This document shows, piece after piece, positions 45,219-53,255 of a DNA stretch of 64,000 bases (its first letter is position 1; each line of letters starts with the position of its first letter). The stretch covers positions 1,116,001-1,180,000 of the forward strand of contig NZ_JAMBOC010000001.1 of the NCBI RefSeq assembly GCF_023715405.1, read 5' to 3'. This stretch comes from Solibacillus isronensis (GTDB taxonomy: Bacteria > Bacillota > Bacilli > Bacillales_A > Planococcaceae). A program made the position numbers and the translations under genes. The notes under the pieces were generated by a model, which was given only the letters and a program-made list of their open reading frames with translations, was not told the origin of the DNA and searched no databases.

Positions 45219-45268
45219 TAACGATAGAGCGCTGATTCTTTTGATAGAATCGCGCCCGATAATCAATT
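45219..45268. repeat. Dispersed repeat family, copy E (degenerate)
   Basis: GCGCTGATTCTTTTGATAGAATCGCGCCCGAT keeps the internal GATTCT/AGAATC hairpin of the family, while the terminal TTCAACAA arms have decayed. Confidence 0.55.
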
Positions 45269-45396
45269 TTATTTTTATTCTTTTCATGACTTTCACCTAT
45301 CTAAAAAACAAGAATATCACTAAAAATTTTGTCAATCATTTCTTGATATAATTCCATTCACTATCTCTCATATTAAGGAATGAGGAGATGATAACA

Positions 45397-45780
45397 TTGT
45401 CAAATAAGAACAATAAAGAAAACAAGCAGGCAAGTAATGATCAATCGAAGCTAGGTACTCTTTACGAAATCGCGAAAGATTTTTCACCCATCCTTTCAAC
45501 CGATGCTAAATCCAAAATCGAAGAAATTGCAAAAGAGTTCCTTCCTGCTGATCAAGCTAACCGAATGTCCAATGCATTTGCTTCAATGAAATCACAACCG
45601 AAAAGCCAGGAAGAAATTGCGAAAGAATTCCTCCCTGCAAATAATCAAACAAATCGAATGTCCAATGCGTTTGCTCCGATAAAATCACAACAGAAGAGCC
45701 TAGAAGAGATTGCAAAGGAATTCCCCCCTACTAAAGACCAAGCATTTAAGCGTGATAATGGTGCGAATTTTGATAAGTAG
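45397..45780 (+). CDS. Tandem-repeat protein of unknown function
   Basis: The 127-residue soluble protein is built of repeats of about 31 residues: EEIAKEFLPADQANRMSNAF and EEIAKEFLPANNQTNRMSNAF are nearly identical, with a partial EEIAKEFPP unit after them and a diverged IAKDFSPIL unit before. The N-terminus is very polar (SNKNNKENKQASND) and probably disordered. The start is most likely TTG at 45397, 9 nt after GAGGAG; the ATG at 45388 touches the ribosome binding site. No signal peptide or membrane segment. No family recognised. Confidence 0.7.
   Translation: MSNKNNKENKQASNDQSKLGTLYEIAKDFSPILSTDAKSKIEEIAKEFLPADQANRMSNAFASMKSQPKSQEEIAKEFLPANNQTNRMSNAFAPIKSQQKSLEEIAKEFPPTKDQAFKRDNGANFDK
45520..45739 (+). 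repeat. DNA-level tandem repeat of about 91-93 bp within the repeat protein gene
   Basis: The blocks starting near 45520 and 45611 are alike through GAAGAAATTGC, AATGTCCAATGC and AAATCACAAC; a third, partial block starts near 45704. Copies differ mostly at third codon positions, so the protein repeat is under selection. Confidence 0.75.
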
Positions 45781-45809
45781 AAAACCTAAGTCTTGATAAA
45801 TTTATTAGC

Positions 45810-45840
45810 AAAGCCTGTGAGATTTTTTCACGGGCTTTTT
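45810..45840 (+). terminator. Terminator after the repeat protein gene
   Basis: Stem AAGCC(T)GTGA/TCAC(G)GGCTT followed by TTTT. Confidence 0.85.
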
Positions 45841-46011
45841 CACTTTAGATTAAAAAATTTTAAAACTTAAACTTTTTTAATAAAGATGGTATGGAACCCC
45901 TCTCTTCGGCTAAATGAATAATTGCTTAGAAAAAATGGCTACAAAAGTCGGCAAACAGATTATATCTAGAAAAGTAGGATGTCCCTCATAATAAACCTCG
46001 ATCATTTCAAA

Positions 46012-48162
46012 TTACTCTTTTTCCTCCTTTTTGTTCTCCTTTTCCTTGTCTTTCTTCTCTTTTTCTTTCTCTTTCTTCTCTTTTTCTTTCTCTTTCTTCT
46101 CTTTTTCTTTCTCTTTCTTCTCCTTATCCTTCTCTTTCTTCTCTTTTTCTTTCTCCTTCTTCTCTTTATCCTTCCCCTTCTTCTCTTTTTTCTTTATCTC
46201 TTTCTCTTTCTTCCTCTGCGCTTCCTCTATCTTCTCCTGCTCTTTTAGCTGTTTGCCTAGTAGAGGTAAGTTAAATTCTTTTTGGTTAAATTCCGTCATA
46301 GATTCAGCCAAAGCTGCTTTGAAAATCTTTGTGACAGTAGATCCGCCAGTTCCCATCAAATAATGATTTTCATCTGTTTGATCATATCCCATCCAAACTG
46401 CCCCAACAATTTCTGGCGTATATCCAACAAACCAATGATCCTTCGCGCCCCCTGAATTCGCAAAAGGAAGCTCGGTCGTGCCCGTTTTACCTGCTACTTC
46501 CCATCCTTCCACTTGAGCGTTCTTTGCTGAACCTTCTTCAACAACGCCCTTAAGCATATATGTTATTTCTTGAGCGACTAGGGGCTTCGTAACACTCGTC
46601 TCATTATGATGCCACTTAGCAATGACCTCGCCATCTGCATCTTCAATTTTTTGTATAGAGTGTGCTGCTACCATTACACCATCATTAGGAAATGTGGAAT
46701 ATGCCTGAGCCATTTGTAAAGGCGATACACCCTCACTTAAACCACCAAGTGCTAAACCTAAATTATGATCCTCTTCTTTTAATTTAATACCAAAACGCTC
46801 AACAGCATTTATACCGTTTTTCAATCCCATTTTATTTAATAACCATACCGGTGGGATGTTGTATGAATTTACCAATGCTTCATACATCGTTACTTCACCA
46901 TGGAATCGTTTGTCATAGTTCATTGGTTGATACCCGTCAATATTAATAGGTGAATCTTGTAACTTATCATAGATTTCGTATCCTTGCTCCAAAGCAGGAG
47001 TATACGCCGCCAATGGTTTCATAGTTGACGCAGGCTGACGTTTTAATTGAGTAGCTCGATTAAATCCTCTAAAAGTATGTTCCCCTCTACCTCCAATTAG
47101 TGCAGTGATTCCTCCGGTTGAGGGATTGATGAAGATTGCTCCACTTTGGATTAACTGGTCCGATTGCCCTTCAGGAAACATTTCATTATCTTTATATACC
47201 TGTTCAACTGCATTTTGTATTGCAGGATTAAGTTCTGTATAAATATGAAGTCCACCCGAAAGTACCTCATTTTCTGTAAGCCCGTATTGTTCGATCGCTT
47301 CGTCAATAATATGGTCTACATAATAAGGATATTTCCCCTTATAATCATCCATCTTTTTGCCCTCTAATTCGATAGGTTGTTCTTTTGCTTTTTTTGCATC
47401 GTTTTGAGTTATGTAACCTTCCTTTTCCATTAATGCTAGAACAAGGTCTCTCCGTTGAACTGATTTATTCATATCTTTTAATGGTGACAAAACTGACGGC
47501 GCTTTAATCAACCCCGCAAGCATAGCCGACTCACCTAATGTTAATTCACTAACATCTTTGCCGAAGTACGTTTCGGAAGCACGCTGTATGCCCCATGCGC
47601 CTTCACCAAAGTAAATCTGGTTTAAGTACCGTTCCATTATTTCGTCTTTATCGTATGTTCGTTCAATTTTCTTCGTCAATATGAGTTCTTTTAACTTTCT
47701 CGTATATGTACGTTCTTGTGTTAGAAAGACATTTTTAGCTAACTGCTGTGTAATCGTACTGCCTCCAGCCACTATTTCTCCACTCATCATGTTTTGAGTC
47801 AATGCCCGAACAATCCCTATCATATTAATTCCACCATGCTTGTAAAACTTCTGGTCTTCCGTTGCAATTACAGCATGAATAAGATGTTCCGGAATCTGTC
47901 CTATACTGACCCCATCTGTTTTAGAACCCATTACCTTGCTGGCTATATCTCCATTTTGATCATAAATAATCGTTGGCTGCGGAGTGGGTTCTTCTAGTTT
48001 ACTGACATCGCTTGCCCAAACAAAAATATTAAATATGAGGAAAAAGCATAATAAAAATACTGAACTCACTGCTAAAACCTTCACCATTATTTTTTTATTT
48101 TTAACCTTACTCCATATCCGCCCGGTTAATTTTTGTTGCTGTCTTCTTTCCGTTCTTCTCAC
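46012..48162 (-). CDS. Class A penicillin-binding protein with a long Lys/Glu tail
   Basis: The 716-residue protein makes and crosslinks peptidoglycan. It has a short basic cytoplasmic start, a membrane helix (about 27-49), a GT51 glycosyltransferase domain with [10 protein letters not shown] and TITQQLAKN, and a transpeptidase domain with the Ser motif STMK, SYN and KTGTTE. From about residue 640 to the end it carries a tail of KEKEKK units, far longer than in usual PBP1-type proteins. The start is GTG at 48162 with AAGGTGG upstream. Relatives are PbpF/PbpG-type enzymes. Confidence 0.93.
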   Translation of the reverse strand: MRRTERRQQQKLTGRIWSKVKNKKIMVKVLAVSSVFLLCFFLIFNIFVWASDVSKLEEPTPQPTIIYDQNGDIASKVMGSKTDGVSIGQIPEHLIHAVIATEDQKFYKHGGINMIGIVRALTQNMMSGEIVAGGSTITQQLAKNVFLTQERTYTRKLKELILTKKIERTYDKDEIMERYLNQIYFGEGAWGIQRASETYFGKDVSELTLGESAMLAGLIKAPSVLSPLKDMNKSVQRRDLVLALMEKEGYITQNDAKKAKEQPIELEGKKMDDYKGKYPYYVDHIIDEAIEQYGLTENEVLSGGLHIYTELNPAIQNAVEQVYKDNEMFPEGQSDQLIQSGAIFINPSTGGITALIGGRGEHTFRGFNRATQLKRQPASTMKPLAAYTPALEQGYEIYDKLQDSPINIDGYQPMNYDKRFHGEVTMYEALVNSYNIPPVWLLNKMGLKNGINAVERFGIKLKEEDHNLGLALGGLSEGVSPLQMAQAYSTFPNDGVMVAAHSIQKIEDADGEVIAKWHHNETSVTKPLVAQEITYMLKGVVEEGSAKNAQVEGWEVAGKTGTTELPFANSGGAKDHWFVGYTPEIVGAVWMGYDQTDENHYLMGTGGSTVTKIFKAALAESMTEFNQKEFNLPLLGKQLKEQEKIEEAQRKKEKEIKKKEKKGKDKEKKEKEKEKKEKDKEKKEKEKEKKEKEKEKKEKEKEKKDKEKENKKEEKE
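46021..46216 (-). repeat. Low-complexity Lys/Glu-coding tract in the PBP gene
   Basis: About 195 bp of repeated AAAGAGAAAGAGAAGAAA-like units of near 18-24 bp on the minus strand, encoding the C-terminal K/E tail. On the plus strand it gives long Phe/Leu/Ser frames that are not genes. Confidence 0.9.
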
Positions 48163-48177
48163 GTTTTATTCCACCTT

Positions 48178-48291
48178 CTAGTCTGACGAATCAGCTTCTG
48201 CATAAAGGTTATTGTTAGATATGAAATATACATAGTCAATAGGGCTTTTGTAATCCGCTACTTTATCCTCTTTTAAATTCTTGCACTTCAT
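48178..48291 (-). CDS. Possible 37-residue protein before the PBP gene
   Basis: AGGAG lies 7 nt before an ATG at 48291; the frame reads MKCKNLKEDKVADYKSPIDY and ends YAEADSSD-TAG, 15 bp before the PBP start. It is polar and has no known relative. Its position and good ribosome binding site suggest cotranslation with the PBP gene, but a chance ORF is possible. Confidence 0.4.
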   Translation of the reverse strand: MKCKNLKEDKVADYKSPIDYVYFISNNNLYAEADSSD

Positions 48292-48304
48292 AACATTTCT
48301 CCTA

Positions 48305-48376
48305 CATAATATGGCTCTTAAAAGAGAAAAGGACGCTAATTCTTGTTTCAGAATTACGCCCATTTAATTAAAATGC
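48305..48376. repeat. Dispersed repeat family, copy F
   Basis: ATATGGCTCTT near the left end and CTAATTCTTGTTTCAGAATTACGCCCAT toward the right match copies B and C, with the outer TTGTTGAA arm decayed to TTTAATTAAA. Confidence 0.6.
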
Positions 48377-48431
48377 TTATTAAAATAAAGCATTCATGAA
48401 TATATTTTTCTCATAAAATGATAAGCAACCA

Positions 48432-48605
48432 TCAAGTTTCTAAATCAAACTTTTTTCCCTTTGGTTTAATTCTACCGATAATGTACCCCATAATGATTCC
48501 CATTAAAAACATGAAAAACCTTTCCCCTGAAAATTCACCCGTAAAATATCCCCATATTAGCCAACCTGCAAAAGTTCCTATTATTAAACCAATTATATTT
48601 TTCAT
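48432..48605 (-). CDS. Small membrane protein, 57 residues
   Basis: AGGAGG lies six nt before an ATG at 48605. The protein reads MKNIIGLIIGTFAGWLIWGY, then FTGEFSGERF, a second hydrophobic helix FMFLMGIIMGYIIG and a basic tail RIKPKGKKFDLET. Two short membrane helices joined by a charged hairpin turn are clear. Family unknown; the opposite-strand reading frame here is a shadow. Confidence 0.75.
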   Translation of the reverse strand: MKNIIGLIIGTFAGWLIWGYFTGEFSGERFFMFLMGIIMGYIIGRIKPKGKKFDLET

Positions 48606-48861
48606 TCTCTACCTCCTAAATATTTATTTTATTATTGAAAACCTTAAAAATAACTCACTAGATTTTAACATAAATCCCATCGCCTTCCGACACAACTTCG
48701 ATTCCCTATAAGCCGAACAGAAAATAATGGTTATTTATGTTAATATAGCAATATAATAACATACTATTTATTAAACAAGGATATTGGTTGTTTACAAGGA
48801 ATTGCAGACTAAATAGGTTTAACAAGTAGTAGTTAATGTATAAAAATTGGAGTGTGATAGA

Positions 48862-49410
48862 GTGAAATGGTTAAAGTATGTAATTGGACTTGTGGTAGTA
48901 ATAGCTTTATGTACAGTTGTTTGGTTTAAACTCCCTACAAAAATAGAAGTAAATCAATTAGAGGAAAAAGTAAGTATCCTTGAGGTACAAATCGGTGAAC
49001 ATTATATAAACGACATCTCTTTATTAGAAAATGTGTCTGAGCAGCTCCTGAATTATAATTTCAATCAGCCGATAACTGATGAAAACAATAGTATGATTTC
49101 AAAGGTATCCGAGGATTTCCGTACTATAACAAGTAATCTCTTATTTATAGGCAGTAATGCTTCAGTCCATGCAGAATTGCAATATAGAGTATCAAATGTA
49201 CGTACATATTTAATCGATTATGTTTATGGAGCATCACTTACCAAAGAAGAGGTTGCTGATTTATATCAAGTTCTCCAGGCAATTCGTTTCATTGTTAAAG
49301 ATTTTAGAGATATTGTTTCGTACAATCCGCAATCTGCATATGATGCGATGCACGATGAAGAACACGAAATGGTCGAGAGAATCAAGTACCGCCTATCTCT
49401 AAAATATTAA
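48862..49410 (+). CDS. Membrane-anchored protein of unknown function, 182 residues
   Basis: An N-terminal membrane helix (about 4-22, WLKYVIGLVVVIALCTVVWF) is followed by a short coiled-coil segment (VNQLEEKVSILEVQIGEHY) and a helical domain that should lie outside the membrane. No family is recognised. GGAG lies before GTG at 48862; the TTG at 48847 overlaps that site and is less likely. It ends at a bidirectional terminator shared with the NUDIX gene. Confidence 0.7.
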   Translation: MKWLKYVIGLVVVIALCTVVWFKLPTKIEVNQLEEKVSILEVQIGEHYINDISLLENVSEQLLNYNFNQPITDENNSMISKVSEDFRTITSNLLFIGSNASVHAELQYRVSNVRTYLIDYVYGASLTKEEVADLYQVLQAIRFIVKDFRDIVSYNPQSAYDAMHDEEHEMVERIKYRLSLKY

Positions 49411-49423
49411 TCGTGAATTAAGC

Positions 49424-49453
49424 AAAAAATGCTCAGATTTTCTGAGCATTTTT
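49424..49453. terminator. Bidirectional terminator between convergent genes
   Basis: Stem AAATGCTCAGA/TCTGAGCATTT with loop TTT and A/T runs on both sides. Confidence 0.9.
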
Positions 49454-49462
49454 GCTTACCGT

Positions 49463-49927
49463 TTAAATTGAATGTTGTGTTTTTAAGAAATCCATAATTA
49501 CTAAATAATCTGGTGGACTTATACGTAGAGGTAAATCTGATAAATCAAAAAATCCTATATCAATGGCTTCTGATTCATCGTATTTAATTGAACCTTCATA
49601 GTTTTTACAGATAAATGCAGTAACGACGTTATAAACCTCATCACCATGAGGATATTTGTAATAAAATTCTTTACCTGAAAATGTTTTTAATAATTTTAAC
49701 CGTGTTGGGATTAATCCGGTTTCTTCTTCCATTTCCCTTACTGCTACCTCTTCCAAGCTTTCACCTAATTCCATTGCCCCACCAGGAAGTCCCCAGCTTT
49801 TATTATCTTTTCTCTGTTGGAGAAGCAGTTGTGCTTTCTCATTCAATATTAAAACGCAAGCTCCCACCATAATTATGGGATCCGTACCAATCTTCTTTCG
49901 TAACTCCATAATATATCCCAGTGTCAT
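49463..49927 (-). CDS. NUDIX hydrolase
   Basis: The 154-residue protein carries a full Nudix box in GGAMELGESLEEVAVREMEEETGL (pattern G-x5-E-x7-REUxEExGU), which binds Mg2+ and cuts nucleoside diphosphates linked to another group. The part preceding it, LQQRKDNKSWGLPGG, is typical of MutT-like NUDIX proteins of Bacillus. Substrate unknown. The start may be ATG at 49927 or the later ATG at 49909; neither has a strong ribosome binding site. Confidence 0.9.
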   Translation of the reverse strand: MTLGYIMELRKKIGTDPIIMVGACVLILNEKAQLLLQQRKDNKSWGLPGGAMELGESLEEVAVREMEEETGLIPTRLKLLKTFSGKEFYYKYPHGDEVYNVVTAFICKNYEGSIKYDESEAIDIGFFDLSDLPLRISPPDYLVIMDFLKTQHSI

Positions 49928-49965
49928 CACCTACTAATAGTTTATTAAAAGAAAATTTGATTTCA

Positions 49966-50661
49966 CTAAATAAATCGATACTTACTGGATAATTGTGAAA
50001 TGGCCAAAATAACAGTTGCCCCAACGACCATGTACCATACTACATTAAATGGAATGACAAACATTAGTAACCCGAACAATACTGCTACTGAAGCACTAAT
50101 AATCATTGATTGTGCACTAGTTATTTTATTTTGTAAGAAAAGATAAATTGCTAACGGTAATGCTAAAGTAAAAATCGGAATGTAAATTGTGACAAAAGAA
50201 AACTTAAGTAATGATAGTGACAGCACTGCTATTACAAAACCGAGCGATATAGTAAAGGGTCTTCCTAAAACCTTTCCCCCTAAAACAGAGCGACACAACA
50301 TAATTGTTAAAACAGCAAATAGCCCGGATATTGAAACAAATGAATTCCCCATAATAAGAGCAGCTGTAGAAAGACAAAGTAAAGAAATACATGGTAACAG
50401 CAAGATTAATGGTTGCTGCTCTTGTTCTATATTCATTACATTAGTAAATCCTACTAGGAATAATAAAGAAAATGGAATTGCCAAGAATCCTAATTCAATT
50501 TGATTAATATAACTAACCTCAAGATCGCCAAACAATATAATGATTAATGATGCGCTAATTTGACCTACTATCAACCAAATGCTTGATAATTTAAATTTTT
50601 GAGTAAGCTTCGTTGTCATTATGACTAGAAACAAGCCTATTAATAGTGTGAAATATAACAA
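49966..50661 (-). CDS. Degenerate TagO/WecA-like membrane protein lacking catalytic motifs
   Basis: The 231-residue protein has about eight helices. The stretch from KLSSIWLIVGQ through FGDLEVSYINQIELGFLAIP to VGFTNVMN aligns by eye with the middle of TagO/WecA phosphosugar transferases. The acidic DD motif, the usual N-terminal third and the NxxDGLDGL motif (here NVMNIEQEQQPL) are missing, so it should not have that activity. The start is TTG at 50661, with AAGGAGG six nt upstream; the longer reading from 50706 contains the site within itself. Confidence 0.6.
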   Translation of the reverse strand: MLYFTLLIGLFLVIMTTKLTQKFKLSSIWLIVGQISASLIIILFGDLEVSYINQIELGFLAIPFSLLFLVGFTNVMNIEQEQQPLILLLPCISLLCLSTAALIMGNSFVSISGLFAVLTIMLCRSVLGGKVLGRPFTISLGFVIAVLSLSLLKFSFVTIYIPIFTLALPLAIYLFLQNKITSAQSMIISASVAVLFGLLMFVIPFNVVWYMVVGATVILAISQLSSKYRFI

Positions 50662-50755
50662 ATTTCTCCTCCTTGTTATGCGACTAAACTTTTTGTGTTC
50701 ATTCAAGACTCACTCAGAATACTACCATAAAAAACCAATTATTTAAATACTACTT

Positions 50756-51037
50756 TCACTTGAAGTAAGCTCTATATGCACTGATGAATGCTTCAGGTGA
50801 GGATTTCACAGTATACGCATATACACCTTGCAGCGTATGTAAATAGAGAATCCCCCCTTGTTTTGCAATTTCCCGGTAAGAAAAATCCATCACAATCTTA
50901 GTCGGAAATTCTCGATGCTGAGTAACGACTTTATCGTGGTATAAGTAAATAATTCGGTCATGTTCTACTTCAAACTGTTCAGTACCTGTCACAGTTCTTT
51001 CTACTTTAAAATAAGGATGTTGCGCTATTAAATCCAT
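50756..51037 (-). CDS. Hypothetical protein, 93 residues
   Basis: A small soluble protein rich in beta strands and aromatic residues: PYFKVERTVTGTEQFEVEHDRIIYLYHDK and ILYLHTLQGVYAYTVKSSPEAF. The pattern of strands followed by one C-terminal helix (PEAFISAYRAYFK) resembles a PH-like fold, but no family is recognised. AGGAGGTCC precedes the ATG. It stands alone. Confidence 0.7.
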   Translation of the reverse strand: MDLIAQHPYFKVERTVTGTEQFEVEHDRIIYLYHDKVVTQHREFPTKIVMDFSYREIAKQGGILYLHTLQGVYAYTVKSSPEAFISAYRAYFK

Positions 51038-51186
51038 GGGGACCTCCTATTGCAAAGACTTATTGATTATATTAGCACAAACAGATTACTTATTTGATGA
51101 AACGGACACACCTTACATATCACTATATAAATTAGTTAAGCAAAAAGGCGGAATTCTTAATTATGAATTCCACCCGTTTGTTGGAT

Positions 51187-51954
51187 TTAAAATTTCTCCA
51201 CACCAAAATATTCAGTTAATGGTTGCTGTCTCCCATTTTCATGCCATTCTTCATATTTGCTAAAGACCTTCATAACGTCGCCTTCGTAGCAGCATTCTAC
51301 TAAATAATGAACTGCAGCGGAGCTTCTCCAATAATTCAGCATAATTGAAGCTAACGATGTTTGATTATAGCTACCTGCTCCAAAATCATTTAATGAAAAG
51401 CCGCCATACTTTGGCTTAAATAGTTTAATCAATAAGTTTTCATTTTTCCTTAATTCATTATATCGATGTTCCGATAATGTCATTCTTTGAGAGAGATATT
51501 CACACATTCCTTCTTCAAACCAAATACTATTATCGCGCACTTCTTCAAATTCATCAGGAAAGAGTTCAATATGATGTGTAAGCTCATGTGCTAATATACA
51601 AAAAACATCATCGATCGTCAGTGATTGGAAATAATTTTTTATGTACTGAATTTCATCATTATGCTCCAGTTCCTCACCATCCAATTGGGAAAGGTAAAAT
51701 GCCTTCCATTCGCTAACACTTGGCGACATATAAATTGTTTCCCGATTGGTATAGGCAGGTACAGGGACTTGTGAAAATACGGTAGTAGCATTCTTACTAC
51801 TCGTCCAAACGATTGATTTGGGTAACTCTATGAGCTCAAATTGGTTAATTAACAATTCTTTATACGTCTTTAATTTTTTATTCAATAAATCGATTTCGTC
51901 TTTATACTTTTCATAATCCGGAATACTTTCAAAAGCATAAATTTGTTTCATCAT
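51187..51954 (-). CDS. Putative zinc metallopeptidase (gluzincin-like), cytoplasmic
   Basis: The 255-residue protein has HELTHH (HExxH zinc motif) near residue 132 and, 27 residues later, WFEEGMCEYLS, which provides the third ligand Glu as in gluzincin peptidases with an E-x3-E-like helix. There is no signal peptide. The start is one of two adjacent ATGs at 51954 and 51951 after GAGAGGTGG; a longer reading to 52056 overlaps the upstream gene. It follows the DUF3139-like gene by 10 bp, suggesting an operon. Confidence 0.78.
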   Translation of the reverse strand: MMKQIYAFESIPDYEKYKDEIDLLNKKLKTYKELLINQFELIELPKSIVWTSSKNATTVFSQVPVPAYTNRETIYMSPSVSEWKAFYLSQLDGEELEHNDEIQYIKNYFQSLTIDDVFCILAHELTHHIELFPDEFEEVRDNSIWFEEGMCEYLSQRMTLSEHRYNELRKNENLLIKLFKPKYGGFSLNDFGAGSYNQTSLASIMLNYWRSSAAVHYLVECCYEGDVMKVFSKYEEWHENGRQQPLTEYFGVEKF

Positions 51955-51964
51955 TTCCCACCTC

Positions 51965-52294
51965 TCACCCTTCTTGATCAGCCTTATTTTTACGATGTAG
52001 CTCAGAAAGATCTCTAATATAATATAATGAATAGTCATCCCTAATGTCGACTTCATAAAAGTAATAGGTTTCCGTAACTACATCTTTAACTTCTATTTCA
52101 AACAACCCCATTCCTCTTCGGTAATTATTTTCTACTAAAATTATATTTTCCCGATCAACCCCATAGTTAGTTTCCATGTAGTCTCCCACATAATTGAATA
52201 CAACCGCGCTTCGAGATTTAATATTAAAATAATTGAATGCAACAATAACAACTACTATACAAAATATTAGATTAAAGAGAATTATTTTTTTCAT
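51965..52294 (-). CDS. DUF3139-like membrane-anchored protein
   Basis: The 109-residue protein starts with a membrane helix (MKKIILFNLIFCIVVVIVAF) and continues with a beta-rich domain (YVGDYMETNYGVDRENIILVENNYRRGMGLFEIEVK) ending in a basic tail. Layout and length resemble the DUF3139 family of Firmicutes, whose role is unknown. AGGAAAGGC precedes the ATG. It is the upstream gene of the putative peptidase. Confidence 0.65.
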   Translation of the reverse strand: MKKIILFNLIFCIVVVIVAFNYFNIKSRSAVVFNYVGDYMETNYGVDRENIILVENNYRRGMGLFEIEVKDVVTETYYFYEVDIRDDYSLYYIRDLSELHRKNKADQEG

Positions 52295-52355
52295 GTGCCT
52301 TTCCTCCGTATAAATTTATTCTTTAACAACCGGTTCACAAGGTAAATTTAAATAA

Positions 52356-52688
52356 TCATTTATTACGTAATCGGGCCACTTCTTCTAACATTAAAATAAA
52401 CTTTACTTGCTCTTTTTCACTACGAATTAATCTATTTACACGCATTGAGCTTTGTAAGTACTTTCTAATTTTTAAGCTTATATAAAATGAACGCTGATGC
52501 TCCTCAATTTTAAATACTTCAGTAAACCAGGAATAGCCTTTTAATTTTTCTATATTCTTTTCTATCTTTTCTGTATTTAAGCCTTTACCACCACTCAAAT
52601 CAAAGAAATTCACACCTGATATAATACTTGAAATTATAGTAAGCAAAATTCCTAATAATGCTACAATCCCTCTGCCGAACTTATTCAA
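52356..52688 (-). CDS. Small membrane-anchored protein, 110 residues
   Basis: One N-terminal membrane helix (about 7-27) followed by a basic and helical cytoplasmic or external part (KIEKNIEKLKGYSWFTEVFK, MRVNRLIRSEKEQVKFILMLEEVARLRNK). No family is recognised. The start is TTG with AAAGGAGG seven nt upstream, a strong site that supports this unusual codon. It lies upstream of the DUF3139-like gene on the same strand. Confidence 0.65.
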   Translation of the reverse strand: MNKFGRGIVALLGILLTIISSIISGVNFFDLSGGKGLNTEKIEKNIEKLKGYSWFTEVFKIEEHQRSFYISLKIRKYLQSSMRVNRLIRSEKEQVKFILMLEEVARLRNK

Positions 52689-52819
52689 AATAATCCTCCT
52701 TTATACAAGGTTAGGCCTATATTAGCATATTTCAGTCCCTACCTTCGCTGGATGTCGGGATATAGTGGAAATCCATCTGATGGGTTGCAGTTGCTTCGAT
52801 TAATTAGAGAGTAGATAAT

Positions 52820-52854
52820 AAAAAACACTCAGTTCAAAAAATACTGAGTGTTTT
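52820..52854 (-). terminator. Terminator in the gap before the 77-residue gene
   Basis: Stem AACACTCAGT/ACTGAGTGTT with A/T runs on both sides; it lies 47 bp after the stop codon of the minus-strand gene ending at 52901. Confidence 0.8.
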
Positions 52855-52900
52855 GGCATGTGATCAATTAATATTTTTCCCCTTACGCGAACCGGAACCT

Positions 52901-53134
52901 TTACAATAATCCATTCTTAATCCGCTTCACAATACTGAATGTCGTATAGAGCGAAATTGGCCCTAATACTGCGGCAATGATCAGCCATGTCGTTAAGCCG
53001 TCTGTCGCCTTCAGCATTTCCAAGTTTGTTCTTATGTACACAACGACCCCAAATAACAGAATATAGCTCATGACATTTGGAAAAATAACTAGCAATCGTA
53101 ATACTTTCGGTGAAATTGTCGGTTGCTGCATCAT
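52901..53134 (-). CDS. Small membrane protein, 77 residues
   Basis: Two membrane helices are predicted (about 11-32 and 47-66) with a charged loop IRTNLEMLKATDG and a basic tail VKRIKNGLL. Similar two-helix proteins are common next to Bacillales housekeeping genes, without known function. Two ATG codons in a row (53134 and 53131) follow GGGGG. It lies 121 bp after the RNase Z gene on the same strand. Confidence 0.7.
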   Translation of the reverse strand: MMQQPTISPKVLRLLVIFPNVMSYILLFGVVVYIRTNLEMLKATDGLTTWLIIAAVLGPISLYTTFSIVKRIKNGLL

Positions 53135-53255
53135 TCATCCCCCTTTTCTCCATTATAGCGGAAACTTTCTGTAATTTGGGCAAAATTCTCTTAAAAAAGT
53201 AAAGAGGCATATAGTAAATATCACCCCATTTACTATACACCTCGATTAAATTCAT

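Noticed and set aside
45979..46363. Long plus-strand frames rich in Phe, Leu and Ser opposite the PBP tail
   Set aside because: They are the antisense of the Lys/Glu repeat in the PBP gene and have no ribosome binding site.
48418..48711. Plus-strand frame of 97 residues
   Set aside because: It is antisense to the 57-residue membrane protein, which has a strong AGGAGG site and sensible helices.
40709..53134. Antiphage defence island
   Set aside because: The region has many small unknown genes, but no recognisable nuclease, helicase, reverse transcriptase, toxin-antitoxin pair or integrase was found.
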